Positions 33,921-47,028 of a stretch of DNA of 64,000 bases are shown here, piece by piece (the first letter of the stretch is position 1; each line of letters opens with the position of its first letter). A program made the translations under genes and the position numbers. Origin of the DNA: Lepus europaeus (Eukaryota; Chordata; Mammalia; Lagomorpha; Leporidae); the NCBI RefSeq assembly GCF_033115175.1, contig NC_084843.1, positions 58,258,474 to 58,322,473 on the forward strand. Direction: 5' to 3'. The notes below the pieces were generated by a model. The model saw only the letters and a program-made list of their open reading frames with translations, had not been told where the DNA came from and made no database searches.

Positions 33921-34365
33921 CTCCTGTAGCTGGGCTGAGTCACAAATGAAAAGGGCCAGAGGATAAAAAAGTCTTGGGACCCTGTAGAATCTATGCTCAT
34001 AGAGAGTAAGTATTGGACTAGATTGACTAGTGAAAATGTGAGAAATGCCTTGTTCCAGATGTGTTCCAGAATCAACAGGATTTTGAACAGACTAAATATG
34101 GAGTATAAAGCAAAAACTATCATGTTTTCACCCCAAATTTTTGGCCTAAGGAAATGGAAAGGGGAGGGTAAGGGCAAGTTTAGACAAAACAGGTGGGGCA
34201 GGGGTGGGTTGAGAAGATCAATGTTTGACAGGCTATATTCAAGAAGTCTGTACGAAAATTCAAATGGTGGTGGCAGATGGGCAGTTACATAAGAAATTCT
34301 GACTTGGAAGTCAACCACATAGGTTGTATTTAATGCCAAGAACCTTAAACAGATAGTAAAGAAAT

Positions 34366-34690
34366 AGAGCCGGCGCCGTGGCTCAACAGGCTAATCCTCC
34401 GCCTAGCGGCGCCGACACACCAGGTTCTAGTCCCGGTCAGGGCGCTGGATTCTGTCCCGGTTGCCCCTCTTCCAGGCCAGCTCTCTGCTATGGCCCGGGA
34501 GTGCAGTGGAGGATGGCCCAAGTGCTTGAGCCCTGCACCCCATGGGAGACCAGGAGAAGCACCTGGCTCCTGCCTTTGGATCAGCGCAATGCGCCAGCCG
34601 CGGCTGGCCATTGGAGGGTGAACCAATGGCAAAGGAAGACCTTTCTCTCTCTCTCTATCCACTCTGCCTGTCAAAAAAAAAAAAAAAAAG
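34366..34690 (+). repeat. young-type CSINE with target duplication
   Basis: AGCCGGCGCCGTGGCTCAAC head, full body, long A-tail. AAAGAAATAGAG is present on both sides. Confidence 0.94.
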
Positions 34691-34699
34691 AAAAAGAAA

Positions 34700-35172
34700 G
34701 AAATAGAGTTCAAGAGCTTCATTGGGTCAATTCCCATATGCCCGCAATTGCCCCAGCCAACATGGCTTATGCCAGGATCTACAAACTCCATTCTGGTCTT
34801 CCACACGGGTGGTAGTGGGGACCCAACTATTGGAGTCATCACTATTGCCCACCCACACTGTGCATTAGCGGAAGCTGGAATTGGGTTCTGTAGCTGGGTC
34901 TCGAACCTAGACACTCTGATTATGGGATTAAGGTTTCCTAATCAGCATAATCACTGGGCCAGGTTTTGAAACCACAGCCTTCAGAAACAAAATCTGTATG
35001 GACATCAATTTGTGTCCCTGCTGCTCCACTTCCCATCCAGCTCCCTGCTAATGCACCTGGGAATACACGGGATCATTGCAGCCATTTGGGAGTAAACCAG
35101 TGGATGGAGGGCCTTTCACTCTGTCTCTCCTCTCTATGTAACTCTGGCTCTTAAATAAATGAATGTCAAATA
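34700..35172. repeat. two diverged CSINE pieces (minus then plus)
   Basis: 34700-34965 is a worn minus copy (CAAGAGCTTCATTGGGTCAA, GTCTTCCACACGGGTGG). 35000-35172 is a plus copy (CTGCTGCTCCACTTCCCATC) missing its middle. Confidence 0.65.
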
Positions 35173-35447
35173 AGTAAGGATGCATTTACATAGAAGGAGA
35201 GAGAGAGAGAGAAGCAAGCTTCCATCCACTGGTTCCCTCCCCAAATTGCTGCTACAGCCAGGTCTGGACCAAGCTGAAGCCAGGAGTTTCTTATAGGTTT
35301 CCCATGTGGGTGCAGGGGCCCAAGGATTTGGGTCATCATCCTGTGCTTTTCCAGCTTCATTTGCTCCAAACTGGAGCAGCCGGTGCCCATAGAGATACCA
35401 GCATTGCAGGTGGCAGCTTAACCCCCTCAGCCTCAGCACTAGCACCA
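35173..35447 (-). repeat. CSINE copy
   Basis: AGGAGAGAGAGAGAGAGAAG start, standard body, and a degraded head CAGCACTAGCACC. Confidence 0.8.
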
Positions 35448-35989
35448 ATGAATATATGATATATTTAAATTTATTATCTCTATATATCAGCCATCTCAGA
35501 CCTCCTCCTTGCATTAATGTTGTTTTTATTCATTGTAGAGATGAAAATATTGAACTATTAATAATAGTTCCTGACCTATTGCAGATAATAGTGGGCATCC
35601 CATGTGGCATCTTAAGCATGATATCCACTGCCTGCCTCACTGCTTTTCTTTGATACCATCCCTAGCTCTGCCATGCCAGGTGTTCCAGACTCAGCCGTAT
35701 CTCTAGGGAGCCACAGGCGTTTCTACTGCTTTTCATACTTAGAATGACAACATACCTTAGCTTCTTACATTTTCATATTTGTAAGACAGTTCGTCTTAAT
35801 AACACGATTAAAATGGCAGTGCAGGCATTTATGTGATGCTGGAAAAGATGCAATAAAGACAGATGCTGAAGAGTTACTGTGAGAAGCTGATCATTCCATC
35901 TTGCATGCAACTTCGTTTTACCCATATTTGATTTGATTTCCGTTTGTGTTATGATTCATATGTCTGGGTCCTTGGTACCACCATCTCCT

Positions 35990-36560
35990 TTTTTTAAGAT
36001 TTATTTATTTGAATGTCAGATAGAGAGAGGTTGTCCATCCTCTGGTTCAGCTGGGACTTGAACTGGTGCCATATGGGATGTCGTCACTATAGGCAGCGTC
36101 TTTACCCGCTAGGCCACAGCGGTGTCCCCAATTTAATTATTTTTTCAAAAGGCAGAGTTGCAGAGAAGGAGATCTTCCATCTGCTTGTTCTCTTCCCAAA
36201 TGGCTGCATTGTCCTGTGCTGGGCCAGGTCACAGCCAGATACTCTGTCCCTGGTAGCCCATGTGCATGGCAGGAGCCCAAGTACTTGGGCCATCTTTCAT
36301 TCCTTTCCCAGACACCTTAGCCAGGTGTTGGATCAGAATTGGAGAAGCTCGGCCTGGGTCAAGCACTGATACTTTAAATGTATTTTGTTTATTTGAAAGG
36401 CGGAGATAAAGATCTTTCATCTGCTAGTTCAATCTGAGTTATCACCTCCAGCTTTTCAGGGTGGACAATAGGAAGAAGCTTGCAAAGGCTATAGATCTAA
36501 GACTTGAATCCAGGTACCCTGATACAGGATCTGGGCATCCCAAGCAACATTTTACCCTCT
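35990..36560 (-). repeat. three tandem reverse CSINE copies
   Basis: 35990-36128 is internally deleted, 36129-36373 has lost its head, and 36374-36560 is worn. Each begins with its own ATTTATTTGAA-like tail, so these are separate insertions piled at one spot. Confidence 0.75.
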
Positions 36561-36949
36561 GTGATGAACATTACCCATTTTCATCTTTCATTTCCATTAT
36601 GTACCTTCTGTTGGGAAGCTAAACCTCTGTAAAAATAGGTATTTCCACAGATAGTAGTGATGGTTTCCTGCTGTGCTACAACAGGATTGGTTCTTATGCA
36701 TAAATTCTCTTTGGAAACACAAATTGTGTTGCCTTCTGCTTGTGGCATCAGAGAGAATTGCATGTGTTCAGCTAATCAACGTTTGCCATCACATCATGAC
36801 TTTCTTCTCCTCATTTCTAAACTTCACTGCATTTGCACTTCCAAAAACAATGCTAAAGCTTCACCAGATGTACAGTGTCCCTCGGAATAGTGTCACCATT
36901 TTTTTGTGGTTAGTGTGGGTATGCTAGAGCAAATGACTCTTGCTTGCCA

Positions 36950-37227
36950 TTGTTTTTTAAAAGATTTATTTGAAAGTCAGAGAGAGGGAGAGATCTTCTA
37001 TCCACCAGCTCAAATGGTTGCAATAGCCATTGCTGGGCCAGGTCAGAGCCAGGTGCCTCTCCTTGGTCTCCCATGTGGATTTAGTGGCCCAAACACCTGG
37101 GTCGTTTTCCTCTGCTTTTCCTAGGACATTAGCAGAAGCAGAGAAACTAGGATATGAACTGCTGCCTATATGGGATGCCACTGTCTCAGCCGGCAGCTTT
37201 TGCCCACTACACCATAATGCCGGCCCA
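36950..37227 (-). repeat. CSINE copy
   Basis: TTTTAAAAGATTTATTTGAA tail to CACCATAATGCCGGCCC. Confidence 0.87.
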
Positions 37228-37707
37228 ACTTGCCATTTTTTTGTGACTTCCTTTTGCCTAGTTATTTACTTTGCCAATTAGAATTCTTTGATTATCCAGA
37301 GACACATTACTTTTTTTTTTTTACTTTTTCAAAACTGAGGTCATGCAAAACCTAAAGATGTATTTAAACCTCTTTTTTTTTTTTTTTAAATTCCATGTAC
37401 TTTATTTACCTCATAGTCAATGAGCACATTTCTATTATTTTTCTATGTTAAGAAATGAATTTCTATTGTTTGTTCAAATCTTTCTAAAGGAAGAATTGTT
37501 TATGAAAAGTCCATGGATGAAAAACTATTCCAGACCTTATACAGATTTTAATTCCTGGGTGCATTAGATTTTAAATAAATCGAAAAAACTGGCCAGCATC
37601 AGTGTTTTCTGATATTACTGTATATATTGTTTGGTTACTCTTTAAAGACAAGCACTACCAAAGTAGTTTGTGTTTATTTTCACACTTGATATCCTTTTTC
37701 TGTTTAG

Positions 37708-38675
37708 GAAATAAAACTCAAATGATACCACATGACATAACATATTTAACTAAATTGCATTTTCTCCTCAAAAATTCAGAGAACATTAAAAACGTGGCGA
37801 TCCAATCCATTCCTCACGAAGTGAGGGCAAGCCTGTCTCCATTCTTGGCCTGGTCCCCAAAGACTGGTTCCAGCACGACAGCTCCGTTGAAGAATAATGG
37901 AAGGGCCTCGTCTGGGTTTTCTGAACGAAGTAGCCCGATGCCTTCCGGAAGACACCGTGGTGCTGATGCAGCTGCTGGAGCATGCCCCGGCATGGCACAT
38001 CCCGGGGAAGTGGCTGCTCCGCACAACGGGACGGTTTACTCTGAGCCTCCCACTGGGCCACCCGAGCAGCTACCATCCAGTCAGTCAAACCAGCAGTCCC
38101 CCTTCGTGCCCACTGCTCAGGAGCTTGCCTCCTCTCTGGGGGAGGAATATGAACAGCATTCCGAGGCCGATGAGCCCCCATCAGACGACCAGCTCTCCGA
38201 CGACCTGCTGTCCCCTGCCGAGGAGCCCCACATTGATGAGTATTGGTCAGACAGCGAGCACGTCTTCTTGGATCCCAACATTGGCGGGGTGGCCATAGCG
38301 CCCACGCACGGCTCCGTCCTGATTGAGTGTGCCCGGCGAGAGCTTCACGCTACGACCCCTGTCGCCTTCCCAAATCGGAACCATCCCACACGCCTGTCCC
38401 TCGTGTTCTACCAGCACAAAAACCTGAATAAGCCCCAGCATGGTTTTGAACTGAACAAGATTAAGTTCGAGGCTAAAGAACCTAAGAATAAGAAAACGAA
38501 AGCCTCAGAGCAGACAGACCAGGCAGCTAATGAGGGTGCTGTGCTGGCCCCGGAAGTAAATGAATTCAACCAAATTCCGTCTCATAAAGCATTAACGATA
38601 ACCCACAATAATTTTGTCACCGTGACCCCTTATGCTCTCACGCACGTTGCAGGGCCCTATAACCACTGGGTCTGA
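37708..38675 (+). CDS. TET1: TET1 exon 12: low-complexity insert, catalytic core second half, C-terminus
   Basis: A 968-nt terminal exon: 2 nt to finish a Gly codon, then 321 codons and TGA. Its first half is a Ser/Pro-rich insert with little conservation (for example SPFLAWSPKTGSSTTAPLKN). The second half is the conserved core: HIDEYWSDSEHVFLDPNIGG, VAIAPTHGSVLIECARRELH, ATTPVAFPNRNHPTRLSLVF, YQHKNLNKPQHGFELNKIKF. His at 38346-38348 (in ELHATTP) is the third Fe(II) ligand (human His2028). Arg at 38391-38393 (in HPTR) binds 2-oxoglutarate (human Arg2043). The tail ends HVAGPYNHWV as in other TET1 proteins. Together with exon 10 this is a complete catalytic set. The insert is shorter than in human around PSGRHRGADAA. 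Confidence 0.97.
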
Positions 38676-41300
38676 TGGCTTCTCTCCCCTTCTCATTGCC
38701 TTTGGTAGTGCAGTGGATTTTTTCAAGGTGCTGTTAAAGAAAGTCATGTTGTCGGTTACTATATCTTCATCTCACCCATTTCAAGTCTGAGGTAAACACA
38801 AAACAAAACAAAAAAATCCGGGGTGGGTACTTAACTGTGACTATATCTTGACAATTGGTAGAAGGTGCACATTTTAAGCAAAAATAAAAGTTTTATAGTT
38901 TTAAATACATAAACAAATGTTTTGGCTAGGCGTTAACCTTGATAGAATCACTCAGTTTGGTGCTTTAAATTAAGTCTGTTTACTATGAAACAAGAGTCAT
39001 TTTTAGCAGATTTTACCAGGTTCATGTTCTATGATGTAAAATCAAGACCCACAGTGTTAACTCTACACAGCTCCTGGTGCTTCTCCACATTGACACAGTT
39101 CAACATAAGCTGAATTATTATTTCATGGTGCCATTGTTCCAACATCTTCCAATCATTGCTAGAAAAGTGGCATATTTCTTTGAAATAAACCAATGAAATA
39201 CTTTCTCTCTTAAACTTTCTCCTCTATAAAATAATTCATTATTGTTAGTAATGGTTGGAGGCTGTTCATAATTGTAAATATATATTTTAAAAGCACTTTC
39301 TATTTTTTAAAGTAACTTGAAATAGTATAGTATGAGAATCTTATTGTCTGTTGTTTGTGCATATTTGCATACAAGAGATCATTTATTCTTGCTGTGTAGA
39401 GTTCCATCTTGTTAACTGCAGTATGTATTCTAATCATGTATATGGTTTGTGTTCTTTTAATGTGTCCTTTCACATTTACATACTAGCTACTTGTATAAAA
39501 TAGATAATGCAAAGATTATTAATTATCTCTATGACTGGGATTAGAAAACATATCACCAATATTGATTAACTTTGTCTTCAGAACTAAGTAAGGGTGGTCT
39601 CTACTGATATATTGAGCAACATTGGCCTCAATTTACTTTCATCCCAGACTTTTCAATATGATCCATGAAATGTGTTTTCAAAAACAGTTGCAAGGAAATA
39701 GGATTCAGAATGGTCAAATGCTTCTAATGTTTTAAGGTGATAAAATACAATCATTAAGTTGCCAGAACCCTCCCCTTCCTAAATTGCCTTATTTGTTCTG
39801 AAAATGATTCTGACATCAGAATAAGGAACAAATTCCTATAGAAAAATCTCCTGCAAAAGCAAATTTCTTATTGCCATCTCATGTCCTCCCTGCCCCAGAC
39901 AAACATCAGGAATGGAATTAAAAACATATTTTTGTCCTTTAAGAACTAATTCATCCATTCACCTTAGCATATTAATTTGGGGAAATGAAAACTCATCTTC
40001 CCTAGTAACTGCCTGAGCTATAGGTAACAGGAAAATAGGCTTTCTGTTTATTTTAGTCTTCCCAGTATATTTTCCCAATTACTTGATTGACTTGTTTTTA
40101 CAGCAAAACACAATAGGATTACCCCAACACTTGTTTCAACATGAAGAACCTTCCATGAAATACTTGAGTCCTTTAATCTGCAGAGGTGCTATGACATTTA
40201 AAGTGTCATTTTCCTTGGGAGTATAGAAAACCTAATGGTGCTTCTCCCTTGGAAATGCCATAGGAAGTCCACAAATGCTAATTCTGGTGCAAATGCAAAC
40301 AGTTCCAGTAAGCTCTCTTAAAAAAAAAAAAAAAAAAAACTCATTCTAACTTATTAAAATAATATATGGTGCAAAGTATCAGTTTAAAGCTTTACTAATT
40401 CAAGTAAAGGAATATGAAGGGATTGTAAATAACGACTTGTCCATTGATAGACCATCATCTTGTACAAGTAGATATCTGCTTCTTGAATATGTAAAATAGG
40501 GTAATTCATTGACTTGTTTTAGTATTTTGTGTGCCTTAGATTTCCGTTTTAAAACATGTTTTTTTTTTTTTTTTGAGCCTAAGGTTTCTTATACATATAA
40601 GTATATAAAATAAGTGATTGTTTATTGCTTCGGCTGCTCCAATAAGATATTTCCTAGTTTTAGGCTATCAGGAATACACCCTTGTGATACTGTATTTTAG
40701 ACTTTAGGCCTTAGTTCCCACTAGAAATTATTTCCTCACCAGATTTAATGGATAACGTCTTAGGACCTTTTATCTGTCATCCATTCTTCCAGTCTACACT
40801 TCATTGAATTTGAATCCCTACCTATGATGTAGTAAGCTTAAAGAATTAACATCCTAAAGGATACTTTTGCAAATATTTTTCAAAGACATAACAAATGACC
40901 TTCAAAACAATCCATGATGTTGTATCTGCGGTCATGCAAATCATTTTGCTTCCAAGTTTAAATCAGTTTCTTAACAATCTAATGGTTAAACACCAATGTT
41001 GGTTTATGGGACTACTGGGACTTGTGAAGCTTGGTGCAGCGAGAACCTGAAAATCTCAGTCTCAACTAAAACATTTCCATTCCATTGTTGTAATTAACAT
41101 CATGAATGGACCGCCTCAGCTGACATCCCCACTATGGGAACTCCACTCTATTCCTCCCTTGTTGGACTCTATTTCCTAGTTTCCGCAGTTCACCGTCCCT
41201 GTGCTTCTGCTAATTCATTGTTCTTTAGCATTGTGATTGTATGCTGGCCACACTGCTTTTAGAATGCTCTTCCTCATCAAGCAAGAAAATAAATCGGTTT
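38676..41300 (+). other. TET1: TET1 3'UTR (approximate extent)
   Basis: Non-coding sequence after the TGA, AT-rich and free of CSINE insertions. AATAAA hexamers occur at 38884, 39184 and 41288. The human 3'UTR is about 2.5-2.9 kb long, which favours an end near 41.3 kb (from memory of the human transcript). Poly-A and poly-T runs lie at about 40321-40339 and 40560-40575. Confidence 0.6.
41288..41293 (+). promoter_or_regulatory. TET1: candidate TET1 polyadenylation signal
   Basis: AATAAA about 2.6 kb after the stop codon, the distance expected from human TET1. The downstream sequence is T-rich. Other hexamers at 38884, 39184, 42618 and 47029 could give shorter or longer ends. Confidence 0.4.
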
Positions 41301-41449
41301 GAAATAATATTTTCACTCACAAAACTGGTCATCTAACATTATTTCTATACTCTTATGTTTTACTTATAAAATATCAACATTTCTATTACCTTTCATACAG
41401 TACTCAAATTGTGTTTTAAATCAGCTCTAGTATGATCATTGAATTCACT

Positions 41450-44310
41450 GATACATTACATCCAAGTTAGCCCAACTGGTTCATAATATGTTGCAGACTT
41501 GCCAGCTACAGTGAGAGAGTAATTCCTGCCTATTGTAGGATCCCATAAAACATCATGCTGCCCCATTAAATCTCCATTTCTAATGACTCCAAGGCTGTTG
41601 GTGAATTTTTTTCCTCTTAGGTTTGTCAGCCTCATCTACATCTTGTTTTCTAGTTCATCCACAAAGTACCAAATAGAACATATCCTAAACTTAATTGAGA
41701 TACATTATCACTAGGAAGTGAGGCTATCTGAAAGTGTTTCACTGTAGGTAAATTTTTGCAACTTCACTACATCTATTTCTTTATTAGTCTGCATGTGGAT
41801 GATATAATTTCATTTCTTAAAATATACAACTTCAACCAGTTGAGATCCATTAGCAATTTACTTAGGACATAACCTCGATACATACTTAATTGAATGCATC
41901 CCTGTGTGAACATGAGCTGCTGACAATTCATAGGAAGTAACCTGTTTTCCAGTGGTGTCACAGCAGTGGATTTTCACATATTATCGTTTCACAATAGCTT
42001 GTATGAATATAACCCCAAACTAGTCTTTAACAACAAAAATTTGTATTGAAACTTTTTCTCTGGGGCGAAGTTATGACATTGCATAACAACTTCCATCAAT
42101 AATAGGCACAGCATTTCCTTTGAATGTGTCAACTAAATCAGTAGCTCTGCAACTTTTAGTAATACATAGTTACCTTCAATTTCATACCTTAGTGCACGGA
42201 AATTCTTTTTTTTTTTTTGGTCTAAATACCACTGTGAGTTTTGATCTATGTTTATGACAAGACAGTTGTGAAATAAGGGGGCATGGGAGTGGCCTCTCGC
42301 ATCAGTGGAAGCCACACTAGGAGTCACAGAGTTCTGTCAGTGGGGCCCAGAGAGTAGATGTTGTCATTTTGTAATTATGTTGTGTGTTTATCAGAACTGA
42401 TTTTTCTGATCCAAGGATATTTTGTCATTGGGAAGTAGCTTTATTTTGATACAAGTCAAAAATAAAATGGTCTTTTTTTTCCAGAGAGGTTCAGGGAAAG
42501 AAAGTTCTCAGTAAAATTGGGTCAAGATTTCCCTTGCCTGCAGTTTTGTGACCTTGTGGGAACCTTTTACCTATGAAAGTCTGTAGTGCATCCTATAAAA
42601 TGTGACAATGCTATTTCAATAAACAAATATCAAATGGAGATAGAGTATAGGCTTTTTATTCCCCTGTAATTAGTGTTACTCATATACTTCGAAAAGGTTG
42701 GATGATTGAAATTATTGAAGACAGTATTGGTGTTTCCATTATGAATGCTACTACCTACCATGGTAGTACCATTCTTTTCAGGCCCAATTGACCTCACAAG
42801 TATGTCCTAGCATAGTTTTGGGTTTGGGAGCTTTTGCTCTTTTTTTTTTTTTTTTTTTTTTTTGACTTATTTTCAAGACAGTGAGTTTCTGCCCACAGCT
42901 TAAATCCCCATTACCTGCATTGGCCATGGCTGACCAAATCTCACAGCCAGGAGCTAAATCCAAGTCTCCCATATGGGTGGCAGGAACTCCAGCATAGCTG
43001 TTTGGTGTCACTGTCTATATGTATTAGTACACTATTTTCTTGTGCATAACCCCTAAACTTGCCCATAAATGCACTGAATTTGTTACTTCAGCTTTCTCAT
43101 GTGGCACACTGAGCCTAGTGATATAATCCCTGTCTGATTGCCAAAGGAATTCAACCAAATCAAATTGTGCTCCAGGCAGAGCTCTTGAGCTTTTGAGAAT
43201 GATTGCATCCATAGCTAGGAATGCAATCCAGAAAGTCAGAATTAGTATGTCCTTCCCAAGAAGCTGAACTTGTGTATTTTCTTCAAATATATTGCAATTC
43301 ACTGTCATGCATTTGCTTGTCTTGTCTGTATAAAATACAGACTGTTCTATTAATTTCTGAAGTGGTAGAGCTGTCAGGGCATCACTATTTTTGTCCTTGT
43401 AGAACTCTACAAACTTTAATCCTCTACCTTCCAGTATCTGGATGGCTTTGTTTTAATCCCTGTTTGTACTGGGCATCCAATCAAATACCATTGTCTGCTT
43501 AAAGCATGTATTTTACTGCCTCAAGTAATCCAAAGGTATTCCTTATTTTGCCACTCCTCATGTTCATGTCTCTCTTGGTAGTGTGCAAGATTTACTGTTT
43601 CTAGCTTTAAAATTCCAACATTAATCTTGTTGGTTATACTCCTTTTCCACCCACTACCGAAATACTTATGATCCTGCTGTATCATAAGTTTTCTGCTAGT
43701 TTGCTCAACTGTAGATGTCTTTCATGTTAAAGCAAAACTTGGTTCATTGTAATAATGCTGTCACATATAAACCATGTTATCTGATTTAACTCCTTTATGT
43801 TTGAGTAAGACTTTGGAAAACCTTGGTTAGCATTATAAACCTACTTTTCCTGAAACAAATTTTCCCCTAGCTGTGGTTATATAAAGCATCTGTCTTATTC
43901 ATAAGGAAAAAAAAAACCTCCCAGATTTCAGAAAGATTCTCATTTCAGGAGAAACCGTGTTGGAAATTTGGCTTCCTCTCCGTCTGGCAGGGTATGAATT
44001 TATAATCCTTGACCAGAAACTCAAATTGTTACTGTTTCTCTTTTCTGTTTTTACTGAAGCTGCAATGTCACTAAATGCACTTTCAAACTTTTTTACAGCT
44101 TTTTTCTTTTCCTCTGATTGTCAATTAAAAACCCAGTGGTTCTCCCTCTGGCAGTCTTGTCTCCAACCTCCACGTTCCATGCACAAATGCACATGGTTCA
44201 TTTTAATAACAGCAGTGATATTGGTCAAGTTGTCTTTTCTTTTAAGGCCTTTTAGATATAATGTACAAAAGGATCAAGAGTGTTTATATTTACCAGAGCT
44301 TTTCAGTTAG
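41450..44310 (-). pseudogene. possible decayed retrocopy, parent unknown
   Basis: The minus strand holds broken but coding-looking stretches in several frames. 43308-43024 (94 codons) contains VQLLGKDILILTFWIAFLAM and FDLVEFLWQSDRDY. 42327-42133 and 41961-41773 are shorter open frames. A frame near 41620-41470 reads KFTNSLGVIRNGDLMGQHDV. Around 44120-43930 lies a Lys-rich stretch with KKKAVKKFESAFSDIAASVK. Stops and frame changes separate them. I recognise no parent protein, and chance open frames in AT-rich DNA cannot be excluded. Confidence 0.25.
42839..43000 (-). repeat. CSINE tail-side fragment
   Basis: T-run of about 23, then GACTTATTTTCAAGACAGTG, a GCCAGGAGCTAAATCCAAG region and TCCCATATGGGTGGCAGG. 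The head half is missing. Confidence 0.7.
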
Positions 44311-45024
44311 AAGCAATTTGAGTTTTTAGGAGTAGGTGATATCACAAGACTGAGCTTCCTGTCCCAGGGGCCTTTCTATCCATCCCAGCAATGTTTGCTA
44401 TTTATTAGTGTTTGAGTTTTTTATCAAACAAAGAAACCTTTAATATGCTAATTTTTCTAAAACATTCAGAAAGACTTTGCTATTTCTGTATAAGGCATCA
44501 TACTAGTTATAAATTGGTTGGCCAGTGAGTTTGAATCAGTGATAACTCTGACCTATAAAACAGTTTTTCTTTGCATATTTTCTCACCTCCCATTCAAATT
44601 TTAAGGATGATATTTATTTTGGAAAATACACTTAACCACTTGTGATTTCTTTGGTTGTTGGCAGTAGTGGAACTACTCTATAATCTGGGTGAGATAAGTT
44701 TGAAATGAATTGAAAGTAATTGGAAGAGTTCTTCAATAAGTGATAAAGTGATAAGTAAGCCTTTGGAAATGCTTTTGAGCGCAAGTTAAAGGGCAGAAAG
44801 GAGGGGGAATTACACTCCTATCATCTGAGTCTTCACACCTCCAACTGAAAACCAAGAAATACTTTTAATATTCTCTCCATTCCACATTAATTTTATTTTT
44901 AAAATAGCAGTTAAAAATGAAGAACCATTTTAAAAGAAAATCTGATAATAAATATTATAATAATCATATTTTATAATGTTTTAGGTAGTCAAACTGTTAC
45001 AATGTGCAACTTTTGAAGGTTAGC

Positions 45025-45130
45025 AAACTTTGTTCCCATAACATAGATGAGAAACCTGCGGATGACAAGAATAGCAAATAGCTTGCTGCCAGTCATTTAG
45101 CAAAGCCAACCAATTTGAAATTGAAACTTT
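45025..45130 (+). repeat. MIR fragment
   Basis: TTCCCATAACATAGATGAGA, AACCTGCGGATGACAAGAA and AGCTTGCTGCCAGTCATTTA follow the MIR core. Confidence 0.6.
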
Positions 45131-47028
45131 GAATATCTTAAGACTGCTAAATGCTCTGCATTAACAGCTGCCACTTAATTGTTTCCACATAGAAATTTTA
45201 TCAGATCTGATCTAAGGATAGTATAAAGCCTTATGGTTTGCAAAATATGTATCTGAAGTCTATTATTGTCATGCATACTAAACAAGGTCTCCCCACATTC
45301 CCAAGACTTCTGCGTTAGGGGTTTGATTTATGAAGTTTTGTAATTTTCCTCCCTTGAAAAGCTCTTTTTATAAAAAATATCCCTATGCTAATAAAAGAGG
45401 GAAACCTAAATAATTTTTTAATATACTACTTTTAAAAAAAGACTAAGATCAACTCATTGCAATCAAAGTTTAATATATTTATTGAAGTTTAGTGAAATAC
45501 AAGTGCACTGAAGGAAAGGTGCTAGCTAAGCAGTTTTAGTTCCCAGCCCCTCATGATAAACATGCACAATTATTGGCATCTCTAAGAGATAGTATTCTCA
45601 CTTATTTCAATTTGTTTTGTTTCTTGATTCTCTGTTTCTAACCACATAAATCTGTGAGTCCAATGTTAAACGTTCCTTTATCCCGGACAGTTAGGAAAAG
45701 TGATCAGATATATTTGTAAAGCTTTTAGTGACCTCTTTATATAACATATTTTGGTGACCTCTCTGTATAAAGAGGTAGAATATTTTGGCTATCCCATCAG
45801 TATATTCTGTCTCACTTAAAAAACTCAGGACAAACAGTCTTGAAGATTCTAATAAGCCCCCATTTTGGTGAGTTCACTAACTGCCTCTCATCACCAACAC
45901 CTATTTGTGCTTTGGTCACATGGCTGATGACAATGGGACTTTACAAAAACAATAATTAAATATTTTTATTGCAATGTATCATCATATTTTTTTTAACTTT
46001 TATGAGATGACATTGTGATGGGTGCTTTAAGAGAAATATTTTTCCAGAAACGGTTTTATAGTAAAGACTAAGGGCAGGTTTTGCATTGTGACGTATGGGT
46101 GGGTTGTCATATTTGGGTTAGTAAGAAGTCATGAAGTGTTCCCTACACAAAAACTTGCAAAACTCCTTGACAGAAAGAGAAACATGAACTCTAGTTTGTT
46201 GGTTTTCTCTCATGCTATCTTGTGAGCTACCAAGTCAACTCAAGTGCATATCATTACCTTGGTTTAAAGGAGAAGCCAGAATTCTTATTGGTGGGAGTAA
46301 CAAATATTCACAGATTCTTCGTCATGGTGAAATAGAGTAGTACTGAATTCCCAATTAGAAACATCAGTTTCATAAGTTAATAATTCCTTTCCATAGCTGA
46401 CTGTTCTCTCCCTGGATGTATTTACTATTTATTTTTTACCTCTGATTTTTTTTTTTTTTTTTTTGCCGTCCTACTGTATTAAATATTCCCAACATTGAAA
46501 TAAGTTAGTAAGGAAATGCTTTTAAAACTCCACAAATATCCATTTTAGTTCTTAATACATGGAGGAAACAGTTCAAAGAAAAGCACTTCACCATGTAGAA
46601 GGGAAAGGGATGATCATGATTTCAACTCATGATCAATATTTAGTCCTCTGCAGCAAGGGAACACTTATTAGCAGTACTTGAAGATTTGTGAGTTGGAATT
46701 GCATGTTACTTGAAAGATCTAATTAAGCTAAATTTTGGTGCACAGCAGTTGTACATGATTTCATGTTTATGTAGCAAAATGCATTGAAATGTACTAGTAT
46801 TGAAACATACATGTAAAGATAGTTGTGGAAATTGTCTATTATATTTTCCTTGTGTGTCATTTGTTTAGAGCATAAAGTTTCTTTTTCTTAATTGTTCTAA
46901 CTGAATAAGGCTAAATGAATACTGTAATTGAAAATATATTTTAAATCTTTGTCATGAGTTTTTAAAAAAAAAAAAACTATTGCAAATTGTATCATTCCTG
47001 ATTACACAGAACTTTGTGGGTGGTTTTA

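Larger units (their letters stand above)
32775..37707 (+). other. TET1: TET1 intron 11
   Basis: A 4.9-kb intron, GTAAGG to TTTCTGTTTAG, with about ten CSINE copies and one long ancient repeat. 35448-35988, 36561-36949 and 37228-37707 hold nothing recognised apart from T-runs. Confidence 0.9.
1..41300 (+). other. TET1: TET1 transcription unit, 3' part (exons 4-12 and 3'UTR)
   Basis: Nine exons on the plus strand splice into one continuous frame whose product matches mammalian TET1 to the C-terminus (ending GPYNHWV). TET1 is a nuclear Fe(II)/2-oxoglutarate dioxygenase that oxidises 5-methylcytosine to 5-hydroxymethyl-, formyl- and carboxylcytosine, which starts active DNA demethylation. All eight introns seen whole have GT-AG ends and phases that restore the frame. 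I did not find the short exon 3, the CXXC-encoding exon 2 or the promoter, so 1-7648 is taken as intron 3. TET2 and TET3 were excluded because the exon 4 linker and the C-terminal tail match only TET1. The 3' boundary is approximate. Confidence 0.93.

Noticed and set aside
37776..38298. Several 60-133 codon frames on both strands over TET1 exon 12
   Set aside because: Shadows of the true coding frame, which alone gives the conserved TET1 sequence and intact catalytic residues.
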